Translations under genes and position numbers: made by a program
Notes under the pieces: generated by a model
The model's database searches: none
Seen by the model: the letters and a program-made list of their open reading frames with translations, nothing else
What the model was told of the DNA's origin: nothing
Assembly: GCF_002009425.1 (NCBI RefSeq)
Contig: NZ_CP019936.1
Location: 1,163,001 to 1,227,000, forward strand
Direction: 5' to 3'
DNA: 64,000 nt
DNA from: Thiosocius teredinicola
GTDB lineage: Bacteria > Pseudomonadota > Gammaproteobacteria > Chromatiales > Chromatiaceae
Part shown: positions 18,763 to 29,455 of the stretch, one piece after another
How positions within the stretch are numbered: position 1 is the first letter of the stretch
Layout of the letters: the number at the start of each line of letters is the position of its first letter

Positions 18763-18787
18763 GAATACACGCGAGACGAGGTGGTCG

Positions 18788-20041
18788 ATGTTCAGCAAAG
18801 ACATGAAGATTGAAGGCTACGATGACGAGCTTTTTGCAGCCATCAAAGCCGAGGAGCGTCGGCAGGAAGAACACATCGAACTGATCGCCTCCGAGAACTA
18901 CACCAGCCCGCGCGTGATGGAGGCCCAGGGTTCGGTGCTGACCAACAAGTACGCCGAAGGTTATCCGGCCAAGCGTTATTACGGCGGCTGTGAATACGTC
19001 GATAAGGCCGAGCAACTCGCTATCGATCGTGCCAAGAAGCTGTTTGGCGCCGACTATGCCAACGTGCAGCCGCACTCCGGCTCGCAGGCCAACTCGGCGG
19101 TGTTCATGGCGCTGTGTCAGCCGGGCGACACCATCCTCGGTATGAGCCTGGCGCATGGCGGCCACCTGACGCATGGCGCCAAGCCGAACTTTTCCGGCAA
19201 GATCTATAACGCCGTGCAGTATGGCCTGAATCCGGAGACCGGCGAGATCGATTACGACGAGGTCGAGCGACTCGCGCGTGAGCACAAGCCGAAGATGATC
19301 ATCGCCGGTTTCTCGGCCTACTCGCGCATCGTCGATTGGCAGCGCTTCCGCGCCATCGCCGACGAGGTCGGAGCCTACCTGTTCGTCGACATGGCACACA
19401 TCGCCGGTCTGGTCGCTGCCGGCATCTACCCGAGCCCGGTTCAAATCGCCGACGTCACCACGACGACGACGCACAAGACCCTGCGCGGCCCGCGTGCCGG
19501 CCTGATCCTGGCCAAAGCCAATGAAGAGGTCGAGAAGAAGCTCAACTCGGCGGTCTTCCCCGGTGGGCAGGGCGGCCCGCTGATGCATGCCATCGCGGCC
19601 AAGGCGGTAGCGTTCAAAGAGGCGATGGAGCCGGCGTTCGTCGAATATCAGAAGCAGGTCGTCAAGAACGCGCAGGTCATGGCGCAGGTGTTCATGGATC
19701 GCGGCTACGATGTCGTATCCAAGGGTACCGACGATCACCTGTTCCTGGTCAGCTTCATCGAGGCCGGCCTGACCGGTAAAGACGTCGACGCCTGGCTGGG
19801 CGCGGCCAACATCACGGTCAACAAAAACGCCGTGCCCAACGATCCGCAATCGCCGTTCGTCACGTCGGGTATCCGTGTCGGCACGCCGGCCGTCACCACG
19901 CGTGGCTTCGGCGAAAACGAGTGCCGCGACCTGGCGGGCTGGATGTGCGATGTGATCGACGCGCGCGGCAGTGATGAGGTCATCGCCAAGGTCAAAGACA
20001 AGGTGTTGACCATCTGCAGCAACTACCCGGTCTATCGCTGA
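18788..20041 (+). CDS. glyA: Serine hydroxymethyltransferase
   Basis: PLP enzyme converting serine and THF to glycine and methylene-THF. 417 residues, the E. coli length. The motifs [36 protein letters not shown] and the PLP-lysine segment [16 protein letters not shown] are all present. ATG 18788 ([16 protein letters not shown]) is chosen by family length over an upstream frame extension. It heads the glyA-nrdR-ribD-ribE run. Confidence 0.98.
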   Translation: MFSKDMKIEGYDDELFAAIKAEERRQEEHIELIASENYTSPRVMEAQGSVLTNKYAEGYPAKRYYGGCEYVDKAEQLAIDRAKKLFGADYANVQPHSGSQANSAVFMALCQPGDTILGMSLAHGGHLTHGAKPNFSGKIYNAVQYGLNPETGEIDYDEVERLAREHKPKMIIAGFSAYSRIVDWQRFRAIADEVGAYLFVDMAHIAGLVAAGIYPSPVQIADVTTTTTHKTLRGPRAGLILAKANEEVEKKLNSAVFPGGQGGPLMHAIAAKAVAFKEAMEPAFVEYQKQVVKNAQVMAQVFMDRGYDVVSKGTDDHLFLVSFIEAGLTGKDVDAWLGAANITVNKNAVPNDPQSPFVTSGIRVGTPAVTTRGFGENECRDLAGWMCDVIDARGSDEVIAKVKDKVLTICSNYPVYR

Positions 20042-20094
20042 GCCTCAGCGGCACAAGCTGCGACCGGATGACGAGACAGGTCGGGAACTGAACG

Positions 20095-20598
20095 ATGCGT
20101 TGCCCCTTCTGCGGCGCCCAGGACACCAAGGTCGTCGACTCGCGCCTGCACGGCGACGGCGACCAGGTGCGGCGTCGCCGTGAATGCACCGTTTGCAAGG
20201 AACGCTTCACGACCTACGAAGGCGCCGAGTTGAACCTGCCGCGGGTGGTCAAGAGCGACGGGCGGCGGGTTATCTTCGATGGGCGCAAGCTGCGCGCCGG
20301 CATCGAACGCGCACTCGAAAAGCGTCCCGTTTCGACCGAGGCCACCGATGCCGCCATCAATCACATCATGCGTAAACTGATGGCCGGCGGTGAGGCCGAG
20401 GTGTCTTCGCGCAAGATCGGCGAGCTGGTCATGGATGAGCTCAAGGGCTTGGACCAGGTCGCCTTCGTGCGCTTTGCCTCGGTCTACCGCCAGTTCGAAG
20501 ACGTCAACGCGTTTCGCGAAGAGATCGAGAAGCTGGAGAAGCAGCTGTCGCCCGAGGCGCGGCGTCACCAGCTCGACCTGCTCGATCCGGAAAAATGA
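20095..20598 (+). CDS. nrdR: Transcriptional repressor NrdR
   Basis: ATP-cone zinc-ribbon repressor of ribonucleotide reductase genes. Zn ribbon [17 protein letters not shown]...[17 protein letters not shown], then the ATP-cone ([28 protein letters not shown]). 167 residues, slightly longer than E. coli NrdR owing to the C-terminal tail. Its stop overlaps the ribD start by four bases (ATGA). Confidence 0.97.
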   Translation: MRCPFCGAQDTKVVDSRLHGDGDQVRRRRECTVCKERFTTYEGAELNLPRVVKSDGRRVIFDGRKLRAGIERALEKRPVSTEATDAAINHIMRKLMAGGEAEVSSRKIGELVMDELKGLDQVAFVRFASVYRQFEDVNAFREEIEKLEKQLSPEARRHQLDLLDPEK

Positions 20599-21734
20599 CC
20601 GCCGTATTTAACGACGACGATCATCGTTACATGGCGCGCGCACTGCGCCTGGCCGAACGCGGCCTGTACACCACCGATCCCAATCCGCGCGTCGGCTGCG
20701 TGCTGGTGAGAGACGGGCGGGTGGTCGGCGAGGGCTGGCACCGCAAGACCGGTGAGCCGCATGCCGAACGCATCGCGCTGGCTGCCGCCGGCGATGCCGC
20801 ACGCGGCGCCACGGCCTATGTCACGCTCGAACCGTGCTCACACCACGGTCGCACACCGCCGTGTGCCGATGGCCTGATCGAAGCGGGCGTGGCGCGCGTT
20901 GTCGCGGCCATGACCGACCCCAATCCCCAAGTCGCCGGTGACGGTCTGCAACGCCTGCGCGATGCCGGCATCTCGGTAGATGTGGGCCTGCTCAAAGCGG
21001 ATGCCATGGCGCTCAACCCCGGTTTCGTCAAGCGCATGACAAGCGGCGTGCCGCTGGTGCGCTGCAAGTTGGCGATGAGCCTCGACGGGCGCACCGCGAT
21101 GGCCAGCGGCGAGAGCAAATGGATCACCGGCGAGGATGCGCGTCGCGATGTGCAATTGCTGCGCGCGCGCAGCAGCGCGGTGCTGACCGGCGTATTGACC
21201 GTCATGGCAGACGATCCGTCGATGAACGTTCGCCTGCCGGTGGCTGATCTGCCGGGCGTCGAGTCTGAAGCCTATCTGCGTCAGCCGCTGCGCGTCGTGC
21301 TCGATACCCGGCTGCGCACCTTGCCGCGTGCCCGCCTGCTGCAACTGGCGGGCGACGTACTGATCGTCTGCGGTCAGGGCGCGTCGCAAGACAGCGAAGA
21401 CGAACTGCGTGCCGCCGGTGCCGACGTGTTGCGTCTGCCGCAACTGGGCGGACGTATCGATCTGACGGCGTTGCTCAAGGCGCTGGCGCAGCGCGGTATC
21501 AACGAGTTGTTGATCGAGAGCGGCGCCACGCTCGCCGGCAGTGCCCTGTCGGCAGGCATCGTGGACGAGTTGATCGTGTACATGGCGCCGCACCTGATGG
21601 GGGATGCCGCGCGTGGCCTGGTGCACCTGCCGGGTATCGAACGCATGGCGCAACGGGTGGCGCTTGAGTTTGCCGATGTGCGCCGGGTCGGTGCCGACCT
21701 GCGTCTGACACTGCGCCCACTGGCGCGCGATTGA
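20595..21734 (+). CDS. ribD: Riboflavin biosynthesis deaminase/reductase RibD
   Basis: 379 residues. The N-terminal deaminase carries the zinc site in [10 protein letters not shown] and [19 protein letters not shown]. The C-terminal NADPH-dependent reductase contains [25 protein letters not shown] and [14 protein letters not shown]. It performs the deamination and side-chain reduction steps between RibA and RibB/RibH products. Translationally coupled to nrdR. Confidence 0.97.
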   Translation: MTAVFNDDDHRYMARALRLAERGLYTTDPNPRVGCVLVRDGRVVGEGWHRKTGEPHAERIALAAAGDAARGATAYVTLEPCSHHGRTPPCADGLIEAGVARVVAAMTDPNPQVAGDGLQRLRDAGISVDVGLLKADAMALNPGFVKRMTSGVPLVRCKLAMSLDGRTAMASGESKWITGEDARRDVQLLRARSSAVLTGVLTVMADDPSMNVRLPVADLPGVESEAYLRQPLRVVLDTRLRTLPRARLLQLAGDVLIVCGQGASQDSEDELRAAGADVLRLPQLGGRIDLTALLKALAQRGINELLIESGATLAGSALSAGIVDELIVYMAPHLMGDAARGLVHLPGIERMAQRVALEFADVRRVGADLRLTLRPLARD

Positions 21735-21804
21735 TCGAGATCGTCTGCGCCGCGTCGAACGCGTAACATTCTTTTATCTCGAGCAGTAACGCCGGAGGCA
21801 GTCT

Positions 21805-22467
21805 ATGTTCACGGGAATCATCCAGGCCATTGGCGAGGTCGCCGATCTGCAGCAGCGCGGCGGCGACGTGCGTCTGCGCGTTCTGACCGGCAAGCTGGAT
21901 CTGTCGGATGTCGAGCTGGGCGACAGCATCGCGGTCAATGGCGTGTGCCTGACGGCGGTCGATCTGCCCGGCGACGGTTTCGTGGCCGACGTGTCGCGCG
22001 AAACATTGTCATTGACCAGCCTCGGCCAGCTCGGCTCAGGCAGCAAGGTCAATCTGGAAAAGGCGTTGACCCTGGCGACGCGCCTCGGTGGTCATTTGGT
22101 TAGCGGGCATGTCGACGGTCTGGGCAAGGTCGTCGAGCGCCACGACGATGCGCGTTCGGTGCGGTTTTCGATCGAGGCGCCGACGGAGTTGGCGCGCTAC
22201 ATCGCACACAAGGGTTCGATCACGGTCGACGGCACCAGCCTGACTGTCAACGCCGTCGACGGTTGCCGTTTCGAACTGAATATCGTGCCGCACACCCTGC
22301 AGGAAACCATCATGGGTGGCTATGGCGTCGGCAGTAAGGTCAATCTCGAGGTGGACCTGGTGGCACGCTATCTCGAACGCCTGTTGCTCGGCGACAAGGC
22401 GGCCGAACCAGGTGCTGGATCGATCGACATGGACCTGCTGGCGCGAACGGGCTTTCTTAAGGGCTGA
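21805..22467 (+). CDS. ribE: Riboflavin synthase, alpha subunit
   Basis: Dismutes two 6,7-dimethyl-8-ribityllumazine to riboflavin. 220 residues with the family start MFTGIIQAIGEV and two homologous barrels: VNGVCLTAV...KVNLEKALTLATRLGGHLVSGHVDG and VDGTSLTVNAV...GSKVNLEVDLVARYLERL. A Shine-Dalgarno (GGAGGC) precedes the ATG. Sometimes named ribC in other bacteria. Confidence 0.97.
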   Translation: MFTGIIQAIGEVADLQQRGGDVRLRVLTGKLDLSDVELGDSIAVNGVCLTAVDLPGDGFVADVSRETLSLTSLGQLGSGSKVNLEKALTLATRLGGHLVSGHVDGLGKVVERHDDARSVRFSIEAPTELARYIAHKGSITVDGTSLTVNAVDGCRFELNIVPHTLQETIMGGYGVGSKVNLEVDLVARYLERLLLGDKAAEPGAGSIDMDLLARTGFLKG

Positions 22468-22487
22468 CGCGCAGCCTGCCAGCCCGT

Positions 22488-23441
22488 CTAATCGTGATTC
22501 GGAAGTTGGCCGTTGTCGGCCGAGAAGCGATCGAGCGCGACCTGGGCCCAGTATTCACCGGCCGCGATCACCTCTGCGGCACGGTAGAACTCGTGTGCCC
22601 CACAGGTGTCGATCGGGATCTCGATCAACAGGTCCGGCGGGTAGGCGGCGAGCATGCAGCGCGCGATGCTGGCCTGCATGGCGTCGAGCGATAACAGCGC
22701 CGTATCGGTGATCGACAGGTTCGGCCCTTGCTCTGTCTCGTCGTTGTCGAAACCGAGGCGTTCCTGCAACTGGTCGATGAACTCCTCGATCTTCTTCTGG
22801 TAGCGGTGTTTCTCCCTGGCGGGTTTCTGCGGCGTTTTCATTTCCCGTCTTTGCAGCCGGTTGCTGCCGCCCATGTGCTTCGGTACGCCGGACAGGCTCA
22901 CCGCGATCACCGCGTCGGTCGGATCCTGCAGCGTTGGGGCGATCGGCACCGGATTCAGGATGCCGCCATCGAGCAGGGGGCGGCCGTTGATCATGTGTGG
23001 TGTCATAACCGTGGGAACGGCAATCGACGCGCGGATGGCGTCGAACAGGTCGCCCTTGGTCAACCAGACCTCTTTGCGTGCGAGTACGTCGGTCGCAACG
23101 ATCGTCAGCGGGGTCGGCAGGTCTTCGATCTTGTGACGGCCGACGAAATCCTGCAGCGTCTCCATGATCATCTGGCCCTTGAGCATACCGGCGCCGCGCC
23201 AGGCGATGTCGAGATAGCGCAGCACGTTGAATTCGGTCAGTTCTTCGACCCATTCGGCATACTCATCGAGCTTGCCGGCGGCATAGAAGCCGCCGATGAG
23301 TGCGCCGATCGAGCTGCCGGCAATGGCACCAATCTTCCAGCCGTTGCGCTCCAGCGCCCGGATAACGCCGATGTGCGCCAGGCCGCGCGCGCCGCCGCTG
23401 CCGAGGACCAGCGAAATTGTTTTCTTGTCGGATGTGTTCAC
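22488..23441 (-). CDS. Patatin-like phospholipase, RssA type
   Basis: 317 residues. The oxyanion-hole glycine strip is VLGSGGARGLAHIGVI, the nucleophile elbow is GSSIGALIGG, and the catalytic Asp is in LLDGGILNPVPI (DGG). This is the RssA/YchK branch of bacterial patatins, whose physiological substrates are unclear. It sits on the opposite strand inside the riboflavin block, convergent with ribE. Confidence 0.92.
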   Translation of the reverse strand: MNTSDKKTISLVLGSGGARGLAHIGVIRALERNGWKIGAIAGSSIGALIGGFYAAGKLDEYAEWVEELTEFNVLRYLDIAWRGAGMLKGQMIMETLQDFVGRHKIEDLPTPLTIVATDVLARKEVWLTKGDLFDAIRASIAVPTVMTPHMINGRPLLDGGILNPVPIAPTLQDPTDAVIAVSLSGVPKHMGGSNRLQRREMKTPQKPAREKHRYQKKIEEFIDQLQERLGFDNDETEQGPNLSITDTALLSLDAMQASIARCMLAAYPPDLLIEIPIDTCGAHEFYRAAEVIAAGEYWAQVALDRFSADNGQLPNHD

Positions 23442-23607
23442 AGCCGTTCCGGTGTCTACCTGGGGTGATCATTGCGCTGGCACGATCGGTATTGCACGCC
23501 GTTGCCAGGCAAGTCTTATTGTCTCATGGGCTGCATGCAGCCGGGCAGCGGTTTCGCGGCTATGTAACGGCTCGTCTCTTGCCGTTATCGACGCCGCACG
23601 CCGCGTT

Positions 23608-24222
23608 TCAAGCAACGCGTTGGTAGGTGGCGAGCAGTAGTTCGCCGGCCTCGTCGAGGTCTTTGCCGTAGGCCACGATGCCGTCTTCGTGTCCGCCCAT
23701 CGAGAAGATGCCCTTGGCGGGTGCGCCATCGGCGCGCACCAGGCGGTCGACTTCGGCTGCCATCGCGGGTGTGCCGTAGCCGGCCGTGGGGTCGGTCTGT
23801 GCCAGCCCGAGTCGCTGTGCATTCGTCCAGATCACAGGGGTGTGGACGTGGATCACGGCATTGGCATGCGGCAATGCCCGGTAGATCTGGCCATGCGTCA
23901 TCGCCTCGGACGAGGGCGGGGTGGGGCCGCTTGCCGACAGGGCGTTGGCGTCGATGTCGAAATCGTGCACCCACGCAAGGTCCTGATCGCTCAGCCGGTT
24001 CTTTCCGCCGGTCTGGGTGCCGGTGATGATGAAGCCGTGCGCGATGCGCAGGCTGATGTTGCCGTAGGCGTAGCCGCCGTAGCGACCCCGCGACTGGCCG
24101 ATCAGCTCGCGTGCGCGGCAGCGGCCAAACCAGTCGAACAACGGTTTGAGGTCGGCGTCGGCCGGTAGCGGGCCGGGCCGGTAGTCGAGTTTGTACTGGA
24201 TGACGCCCTCAGATTCTGTCAT
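23608..24222 (-). CDS. Class II aldolase/adducin family protein
   Basis: 204 residues. SRGRYGGYAYGNISLRI (phosphate-binding loop), SSEAMTHGQIYRALPHANAVIHVHTP (catalytic Glu and two zinc His) and IFSMGGHEDGIVAYGKD (third zinc His) match the family that includes fuculose-phosphate aldolase and methylthioribulose dehydratase. The substrate is not predictable. It is divergent from ribBA, whose start is 53 bases away. Confidence 0.88.
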   Translation of the reverse strand: MTESEGVIQYKLDYRPGPLPADADLKPLFDWFGRCRARELIGQSRGRYGGYAYGNISLRIAHGFIITGTQTGGKNRLSDQDLAWVHDFDIDANALSASGPTPPSSEAMTHGQIYRALPHANAVIHVHTPVIWTNAQRLGLAQTDPTAGYGTPAMAAEVDRLVRADGAPAKGIFSMGGHEDGIVAYGKDLDEAGELLLATYQRVA

Positions 24223-24275
24223 TGGGGGTGGCTCTACTGTTAAACTGCACCGTTTGCCGAATTCGTCGCATTATC

Positions 24276-25391
24276 ATGGCTCTGAATACTACTGAAGAAA
24301 TCATCGAAGACATGCGCCAGGGCCGCATGGTCATCATCATGGATGATGAGAACCGCGAAAACGAGGGCGATCTGATCCTCGCGTCGGAAAAGACCACGCC
24401 CGAAGCGATCAATTTCATGGCCAAGTACGGCCGCGGCCTGATCTGCATGACGCTGACCAAGGAGCGCTGCCGCCAACTGCGTCTGCCGCTGATGGTCAAC
24501 AGCGACGATCAGCTCGCATCGACCAACTTCACCGTGTCGATCGAGGCCGCCGAGGGCGTGACCACCGGCATCTCGGCCGCCGACCGCGCCACCACGGTGC
24601 TCGCCGCGGTCAAGGCCGATGCCCAACCGCAGGACCTGGTCCAGCCGGGCCACATCTTTCCGCTGATGGCCCAGCCCGGCGGGGTGCTGGTGCGTGCCGG
24701 CCATACTGAGGCGGGCTGCGATCTGGCGCGCCTTGCGGGGCTTTCGCCGAGCTCGGTGATCGTCGAGATCCTCAACGAAGACGGCAGCATGGCGCGCCGT
24801 CCCGACCTGGAGAAGTTCGCCGCCGAGCACGATCTTAAGATCGGCACCATCGCCGACCTGATCCAGTACCGGATCAAGAACGAGAAGACCGTCGAGCGGG
24901 TGACCTCGTGCAATCTGCCGACCAAGCGTGGCGATTTCCAGTTGCTGGCCTACCAGGACGTGATCGGCAACGACATCCACCTGGCCCTGGTCAAAGGCGA
25001 GATCAGCCCGGACCGACCGACGCTGGTGCGCGTGCACGTGCAGAACAGCCTGTGCGATCTGTTCGAGAGCACCCGCGACTGCGGCTGGCCGCTGCGCCGG
25101 GTCATGGACCAGGTGTCGGAAGAGGGCGAAGGCGTTATCGTGGTGCTGCGCAATTACGATACGGCGCGCGATATCGTGCATCGTATCCAGGATTACAAAT
25201 GGCACGGTGTGGACGATCAGATCCCTGATCGCAGAAAAGGCGACGACGATGATCTGCGTACCATCGGCGTCGGCGCACAGATCCTGGTCGATCTGGGGGT
25301 GCGCAAGATGCGCGTGATGAGCGCGCCCAAACACCTGCATGCCTTGGCCGGCTTCGAGTTGGAAGTGGTCGAGTTTGTTAGTACCGAGTAG
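24276..25391 (+). CDS. ribBA: 3,4-dihydroxy-2-butanone-4-phosphate synthase with inactive GTP cyclohydrolase II-like domain
   Basis: 371 residues. The N-terminal RibB half is intact: [31 protein letters not shown] and [20 protein letters not shown]. The C-terminal RibA-like half keeps the fold ([20 protein letters not shown]) but where active enzymes have the C-x11-C-x-C zinc site it reads [20 protein letters not shown], so the metal site is lost. This is a known state of many gammaproteobacterial RibBA proteins. ATG 24276 is chosen; an upstream extension is not homologous. Confidence 0.93.
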   Translation: MALNTTEEIIEDMRQGRMVIIMDDENRENEGDLILASEKTTPEAINFMAKYGRGLICMTLTKERCRQLRLPLMVNSDDQLASTNFTVSIEAAEGVTTGISAADRATTVLAAVKADAQPQDLVQPGHIFPLMAQPGGVLVRAGHTEAGCDLARLAGLSPSSVIVEILNEDGSMARRPDLEKFAAEHDLKIGTIADLIQYRIKNEKTVERVTSCNLPTKRGDFQLLAYQDVIGNDIHLALVKGEISPDRPTLVRVHVQNSLCDLFESTRDCGWPLRRVMDQVSEEGEGVIVVLRNYDTARDIVHRIQDYKWHGVDDQIPDRRKGDDDDLRTIGVGAQILVDLGVRKMRVMSAPKHLHALAGFELEVVEFVSTE

Positions 25392-25424
25392 CTCGGCGCG
25401 ACAGGCGTCGAAGAGGAAATCTGC

Positions 25425-25892
<468 letters not shown>

Positions 25893-25905
25893 GGGGTAGC
25901 GGGAA

Positions 25906-26334
25906 GTGAGCCGGCAGCGCAGCCGCGCACGCAGTCTGGCCATCCAGGCGCTGTACCAATGGCAGATGGCCGGCCAGGACATCTCCGCCATCATCAACCA
26001 TTTCATGATCGAACAGGACGCCAAGAAGTTCGACACCGATTATTTTGCCGAACTGGTGCGCTCGGTGCCGACCCGTCTGGCCGAGTTGGACGCGGCGCTG
26101 GCGCCGTGTGTCGACCGCTCGCTCGAAGCAGTCGATCCGGTCGAGCGGGCGATTCTGCGCCTGGGTGCCTATGAACTGCTCGAACATCCCGAGATTCCTT
26201 ATCGCGTGGTGATCAACGAGGCGGTGGAACTGGCCAAGACCTTCGGCGCCGAAAAAGGCCATCGCTATGTCAACGGTGTGCTCGACAAGGCCGCACGCTC
26301 GCTGCGCCCGATGGAGGCAGCGTCGCGGCGCTGA
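25906..26334 (+). CDS. nusB: Transcription antitermination protein NusB
   Basis: 142-residue all-helical protein that binds boxA RNA with NusE (S10) during rRNA transcription. It starts at GTG 25906 (SRQRSRARSLAIQALYQWQM). The conserved DPVERAILRLGAYELLEHPEIPYRVVINEAVELAKTFGAEKGHRYVNGVLDK is intact when read in pieces. Next gene begins 9 bases later. Confidence 0.97.
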   Translation: MSRQRSRARSLAIQALYQWQMAGQDISAIINHFMIEQDAKKFDTDYFAELVRSVPTRLAELDAALAPCVDRSLEAVDPVERAILRLGAYELLEHPEIPYRVVINEAVELAKTFGAEKGHRYVNGVLDKAARSLRPMEAASRR

Positions 26335-26343
26335 CAGCCGGGC

Positions 26344-27303
26344 TTGGCCGAATCCGAGTTCGACCTGATCCGACAATTCTTCGCCGACGCCACGCCGGCA
26401 CGTGATGACGTGTCCCTCGGCATCGGCGACGACTGCGCGCTGCTGCAGGTGCCGGTCGGCAAGGAACTCGCCGTCAGCATGGATACCCTGGTCGAAGGTC
26501 GGCATTTCGTCGCCGGTGCCGACCCCGAGGCGCTCGGCCACAAGGCGCTGGCGGTCAACCTCAGCGATCTGGCCGCGATGGGTGCCGAACCTGCCTGGGT
26601 GACCCTGGCGCTGACCCTGCCGAATGCCGACACCGGTTGGCTGGCCGCCTTCATGCGCGGATTCAGTCGGCTCGCTGCTGAATACGACGTCGACCTGGTC
26701 GGCGGCGACACCACTCGCGGGCCGCTGAGTATTACCGTGCAGGTTCACGGTTTTGTCGCGCCCGGCAGTGCGCTGCGGCGTGCGGGTGCGCGCCCCGGCG
26801 ATCGCCTGCTGGTCAGCGGTACGCTGGGCGACGCCTCGCTGGCCCTCGCGCAGCTTCAATCGGGCAGTAGCGCCCCTGATCCCGCGCTGCAGCAGCAACT
26901 CGACAGGCCCGCGCCGCGCGTGACGCTGGGGCGGTTATTGGCAGGCCGGGCGAGTGCGGCAATCGACATCTCCGACGGCCTGATCGGCGATCTGCGACAC
27001 ATCTGCGCGGCGAGCGGGGTGGGTGCGCGCATTGACCTGGCGCGACTGCCGCTGTCGGATGCTGTTCGCCAAGCCTGCGATAATGGCGACTGGCGCCATC
27101 CCCTGGCCGGGGGGGATGATTACGAACTGCTGTTCAGTGTCGCCAAAGCCAAGGTCGCCGATCTGCTGGCGGACTGCCGCAAGGCCGGGCACGCGATACA
27201 AGAAATCGGCGTGCTGGTCGATGAACAAGGCATTGTGCTGGTCTACCCGGATGGCCACGAAAGCTTGGAGACCCCCGATGGGTTCGACCATTTCCGATCC
27301 TGA
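26344..27303 (+). CDS. thiL: Thiamine-monophosphate kinase
   Basis: Phosphorylates TMP to the active cofactor TPP. 319 residues in the AIR-synthase fold: VSLGIGDDCALLQVP (metal/ATP), AVSMDTLVEGRHF, ALAVNLSDLAAMGAEP and VDLVGGDTTRGPLSITV. It starts with TTG at 26344, fixed by the family start (ESEFDLIRQFF). Its last 26 bases overlap pgpA. Confidence 0.96.
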   Translation: MAESEFDLIRQFFADATPARDDVSLGIGDDCALLQVPVGKELAVSMDTLVEGRHFVAGADPEALGHKALAVNLSDLAAMGAEPAWVTLALTLPNADTGWLAAFMRGFSRLAAEYDVDLVGGDTTRGPLSITVQVHGFVAPGSALRRAGARPGDRLLVSGTLGDASLALAQLQSGSSAPDPALQQQLDRPAPRVTLGRLLAGRASAAIDISDGLIGDLRHICAASGVGARIDLARLPLSDAVRQACDNGDWRHPLAGGDDYELLFSVAKAKVADLLADCRKAGHAIQEIGVLVDEQGIVLVYPDGHESLETPDGFDHFRS

Positions 27304-27772
27304 AACGCTGCCGAAACCGACCCCGGGAAACCCGGTGCATATGCTGGCGTTCGGCCTGGGTGCGGGCTGCACGCCCAAGGCGCCGGGCACCATGGGTACG
27401 ATTCTGGCCGTGGCGTTCTATCTGCCGCTGTCGCATCTGTCGCTGGTTACCTACGGCGCGGTGTTGGCCGTGGTGATCGGCGTCGGCATCTGGTTGTGTG
27501 ACAAGACCACCCGCGACCTGGGCGTACACGATCACCCCGGCATCGTGTGGGACGAGATCGCCGGTTACCTGGTGACGATGTTTGCCGCGCCGGCCGGCTG
27601 GTTGTGGATCGTGCTGGGTTTCGTGTTTTTTCGGCTGTTCGATATCTGGAAGCCCTGGCCGATCGGTTGGCTCGACCGTCAGGTCGGCGGTGGGCTGGGT
27701 ATCATGCTCGACGATCTGGTGGCGGGGGTCTTCGCGGCTGCCTGCCTGCAACTGTTGGCGTTGTGGCTATGA
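27278..27772 (+). CDS. pgpA: Phosphatidylglycerophosphatase A
   Basis: 164-residue membrane phosphatase giving phosphatidylglycerol. HMLAFGLGAGCTPKAPGTMGT at the N-terminus, HPGIVWDEIAGYLVTM (acidic active-site residues), FRLFDIWKPWPIGWLDRQV and GGLGIMLDDLVAGVFAA are diagnostic. Overlaps thiL by 26 bases and the next gene by four (ATGA). Confidence 0.96.
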   Translation: MGSTISDPETLPKPTPGNPVHMLAFGLGAGCTPKAPGTMGTILAVAFYLPLSHLSLVTYGAVLAVVIGVGIWLCDKTTRDLGVHDHPGIVWDEIAGYLVTMFAAPAGWLWIVLGFVFFRLFDIWKPWPIGWLDRQVGGGLGIMLDDLVAGVFAAACLQLLALWL

Positions 27773-28419
27773 CGGTGCGGCTTCACCTGTTGGCACTGGC
27801 CGCCGTCGCGTTGCTGGCGGGTTCGGCCTTGGCCGGCCCTTCGGTTCAGGTTTTGGCCCTGTTCCCCGACAAGGCGATGCTGGACATCGATGGCAAGCGT
27901 AAGGTGCTGGCAGCGGGTCAGACCGGGCCTGCCGGGGTGCGTCTGATCAGTGCCTCGCCGGCCAAGGCGGTGGTTGAGATCGATGGCGAACGCCAGGAAC
28001 TGAAGCTGGGTTCTCGCATCAGTGCGAACTACCAGAAGCGCGAGCGGCGTGAGATCCGTATTCTGAAAGACCCGCGAGAAGGCTACTTCGTCGACGGTTT
28101 GATCAATGGTCAGCCGGTGAACTTTCTGGTCGATACCGGCGCCACCAGCATCGCGATGAGTGAGCCGCAGGCCGAGCGCCTGGGTTTACAGCACCGGGTC
28201 GACGGTCGGCGTATCGGCGTGTCTACCGCGTCCGGCTTCGCCGAGGGTCACGAGGTGACGTTGCGTTCGCTATCGGTCAACGGTGTGCGTTTCGACAATG
28301 TGCGCGCCGTTGTGATCAGCGGCGATAGCCCGCGCAACGTGTTGCTGGGCATGAATGTACTCAAACGCTTCGACATCGATCAGCGCGAGAATCTGCTGAT
28401 CCTGCGCACCAAGTACTGA
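27769..28419 (+). CDS. Retropepsin-like aspartic protease, exported (TIGR02281 type)
   Basis: 216 residues. Signal peptide MTVRLHLLALAAVALLAGSALA, then an SH3-like N-terminal region (VQVLALFPDKAMLDIDGKRK). The single-lobe retropepsin domain has active site FLVDTGATSIAMS and the second conserved NVLLGMNVLKRFDID. Such clan AA periplasmic proteases act as dimers; substrates are unknown. It ends the pgpA unit and is convergent with folE2, 8 bases away. Confidence 0.88.
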   Translation: MTVRLHLLALAAVALLAGSALAGPSVQVLALFPDKAMLDIDGKRKVLAAGQTGPAGVRLISASPAKAVVEIDGERQELKLGSRISANYQKRERREIRILKDPREGYFVDGLINGQPVNFLVDTGATSIAMSEPQAERLGLQHRVDGRRIGVSTASGFAEGHEVTLRSLSVNGVRFDNVRAVVISGDSPRNVLLGMNVLKRFDIDQRENLLILRTKY

Positions 28420-28427
28420 GCGGCGAT

Positions 28428-29261
28428 TTACTCGGCGGCTTTTTGTTCCGCTTCCTTGTCGCGCTCGATCAGGGCGTAGGCAGAGTGATTGTGGATCGAC
28501 TCGAAGTTTTCCGCCTCGACGGTGTACGCGCAGATGCGGTCGTCGGCGTTCAGGCGGGCGGCCACGTCGCGCACCGTGTCTTCGACGAACTTGGGGTTGT
28601 CGTAGGCACGTTCGGTCACGTACTTCTCGTCCGGACGCTTCAGCAGGCCGTACAGTTCACACGAGGCCTCTTTCTCGACCAGGTCGATCAGTTCTTCGAT
28701 CCAGACGAAATCACAGGTGCGCACAGTCAGCGTGACGTGTGAACGCTGGTTGTGTGCGCCGCGATCGGAAATGGATTTGGAGCACGGGCACAGGCTGGTC
28801 GTCGGTACGATCACCCGGATGTACATCTCGGGCTTGCCGTTGCGGATCTCGCCGATCAGGGTCACTTCGTAGTCGAGCAGGCTCTGTACACCGGAGATCG
28901 GTGCCTTCTTGTTGACGAAGAAGGGGAAGGTCATCTCGATATGGCCGCGCTCGGACTCGAGGCGATCGACCATTTCGCTGAGCATCTCCTTGAACGATTC
29001 GACCGAGATCTCGCGCTCGTGACTATTGAGGATCTGGACGAAGCGCGACATGTGTGTGCCTTTGAAATTGTGCGGCAGAAACACATACATGCTGAACGTG
29101 GCGACCGTGTGCTGTTCACCTTCGGTGCGGTCTTTCACGCGTACCGGATGGCGAATGTCTTTGATGCCGACCTTGTTGATGGCAATACGGCGGGTATCCG
29201 CGCTGCTCTGCACATCTTCGATCTCGGCACCGATTGTCGGTTTCGGATTGGCTACGGTCAT
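28428..29261 (-). CDS. folE2: GTP cyclohydrolase FolE2 (type IB)
   Basis: 277-residue enzyme making 7,8-dihydroneopterin triphosphate for folate or queuosine-type pathways, structurally unrelated in its metal use to FolE. Conserved [48 protein letters not shown] and the metal-binding [23 protein letters not shown] (read in two parts) are present. It accepts metals other than zinc and is often made under zinc limitation; no Zur site could be defended here. Confidence 0.95.
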   Translation of the reverse strand: MTVANPKPTIGAEIEDVQSSADTRRIAINKVGIKDIRHPVRVKDRTEGEQHTVATFSMYVFLPHNFKGTHMSRFVQILNSHEREISVESFKEMLSEMVDRLESERGHIEMTFPFFVNKKAPISGVQSLLDYEVTLIGEIRNGKPEMYIRVIVPTTSLCPCSKSISDRGAHNQRSHVTLTVRTCDFVWIEELIDLVEKEASCELYGLLKRPDEKYVTERAYDNPKFVEDTVRDVAARLNADDRICAYTVEAENFESIHNHSAYALIERDKEAEQKAAE

Positions 29262-29455
29262 GTCGAGTTCGCGGGACCCGGTCCCACCTCAATAGTTGAG
29301 TGATTTTCTCAGAATTATATCTGCCGCCGGCGTCACAACAAAACACCGCAAAAGGTGTGGCGGAGCCGCGTATTATCGCCCGCTAATGGAAAAGACGCCA
29401 TCGCTATGTTTTGGGGGCGGATTAGTGGATCGGGGGCAGGCCCTGCCGACGTCCG

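Noticed and set aside
18660-18787. Glycine or tetrahydrofolate riboswitch in the glyA leader
   Set aside because: No recognisable riboswitch core; only a GC hairpin with a broken T-run was seen.
24223-24275. FMN riboswitch ahead of ribBA
   Set aside because: The leader is only about 50 bases and shows no FMN-element segments.
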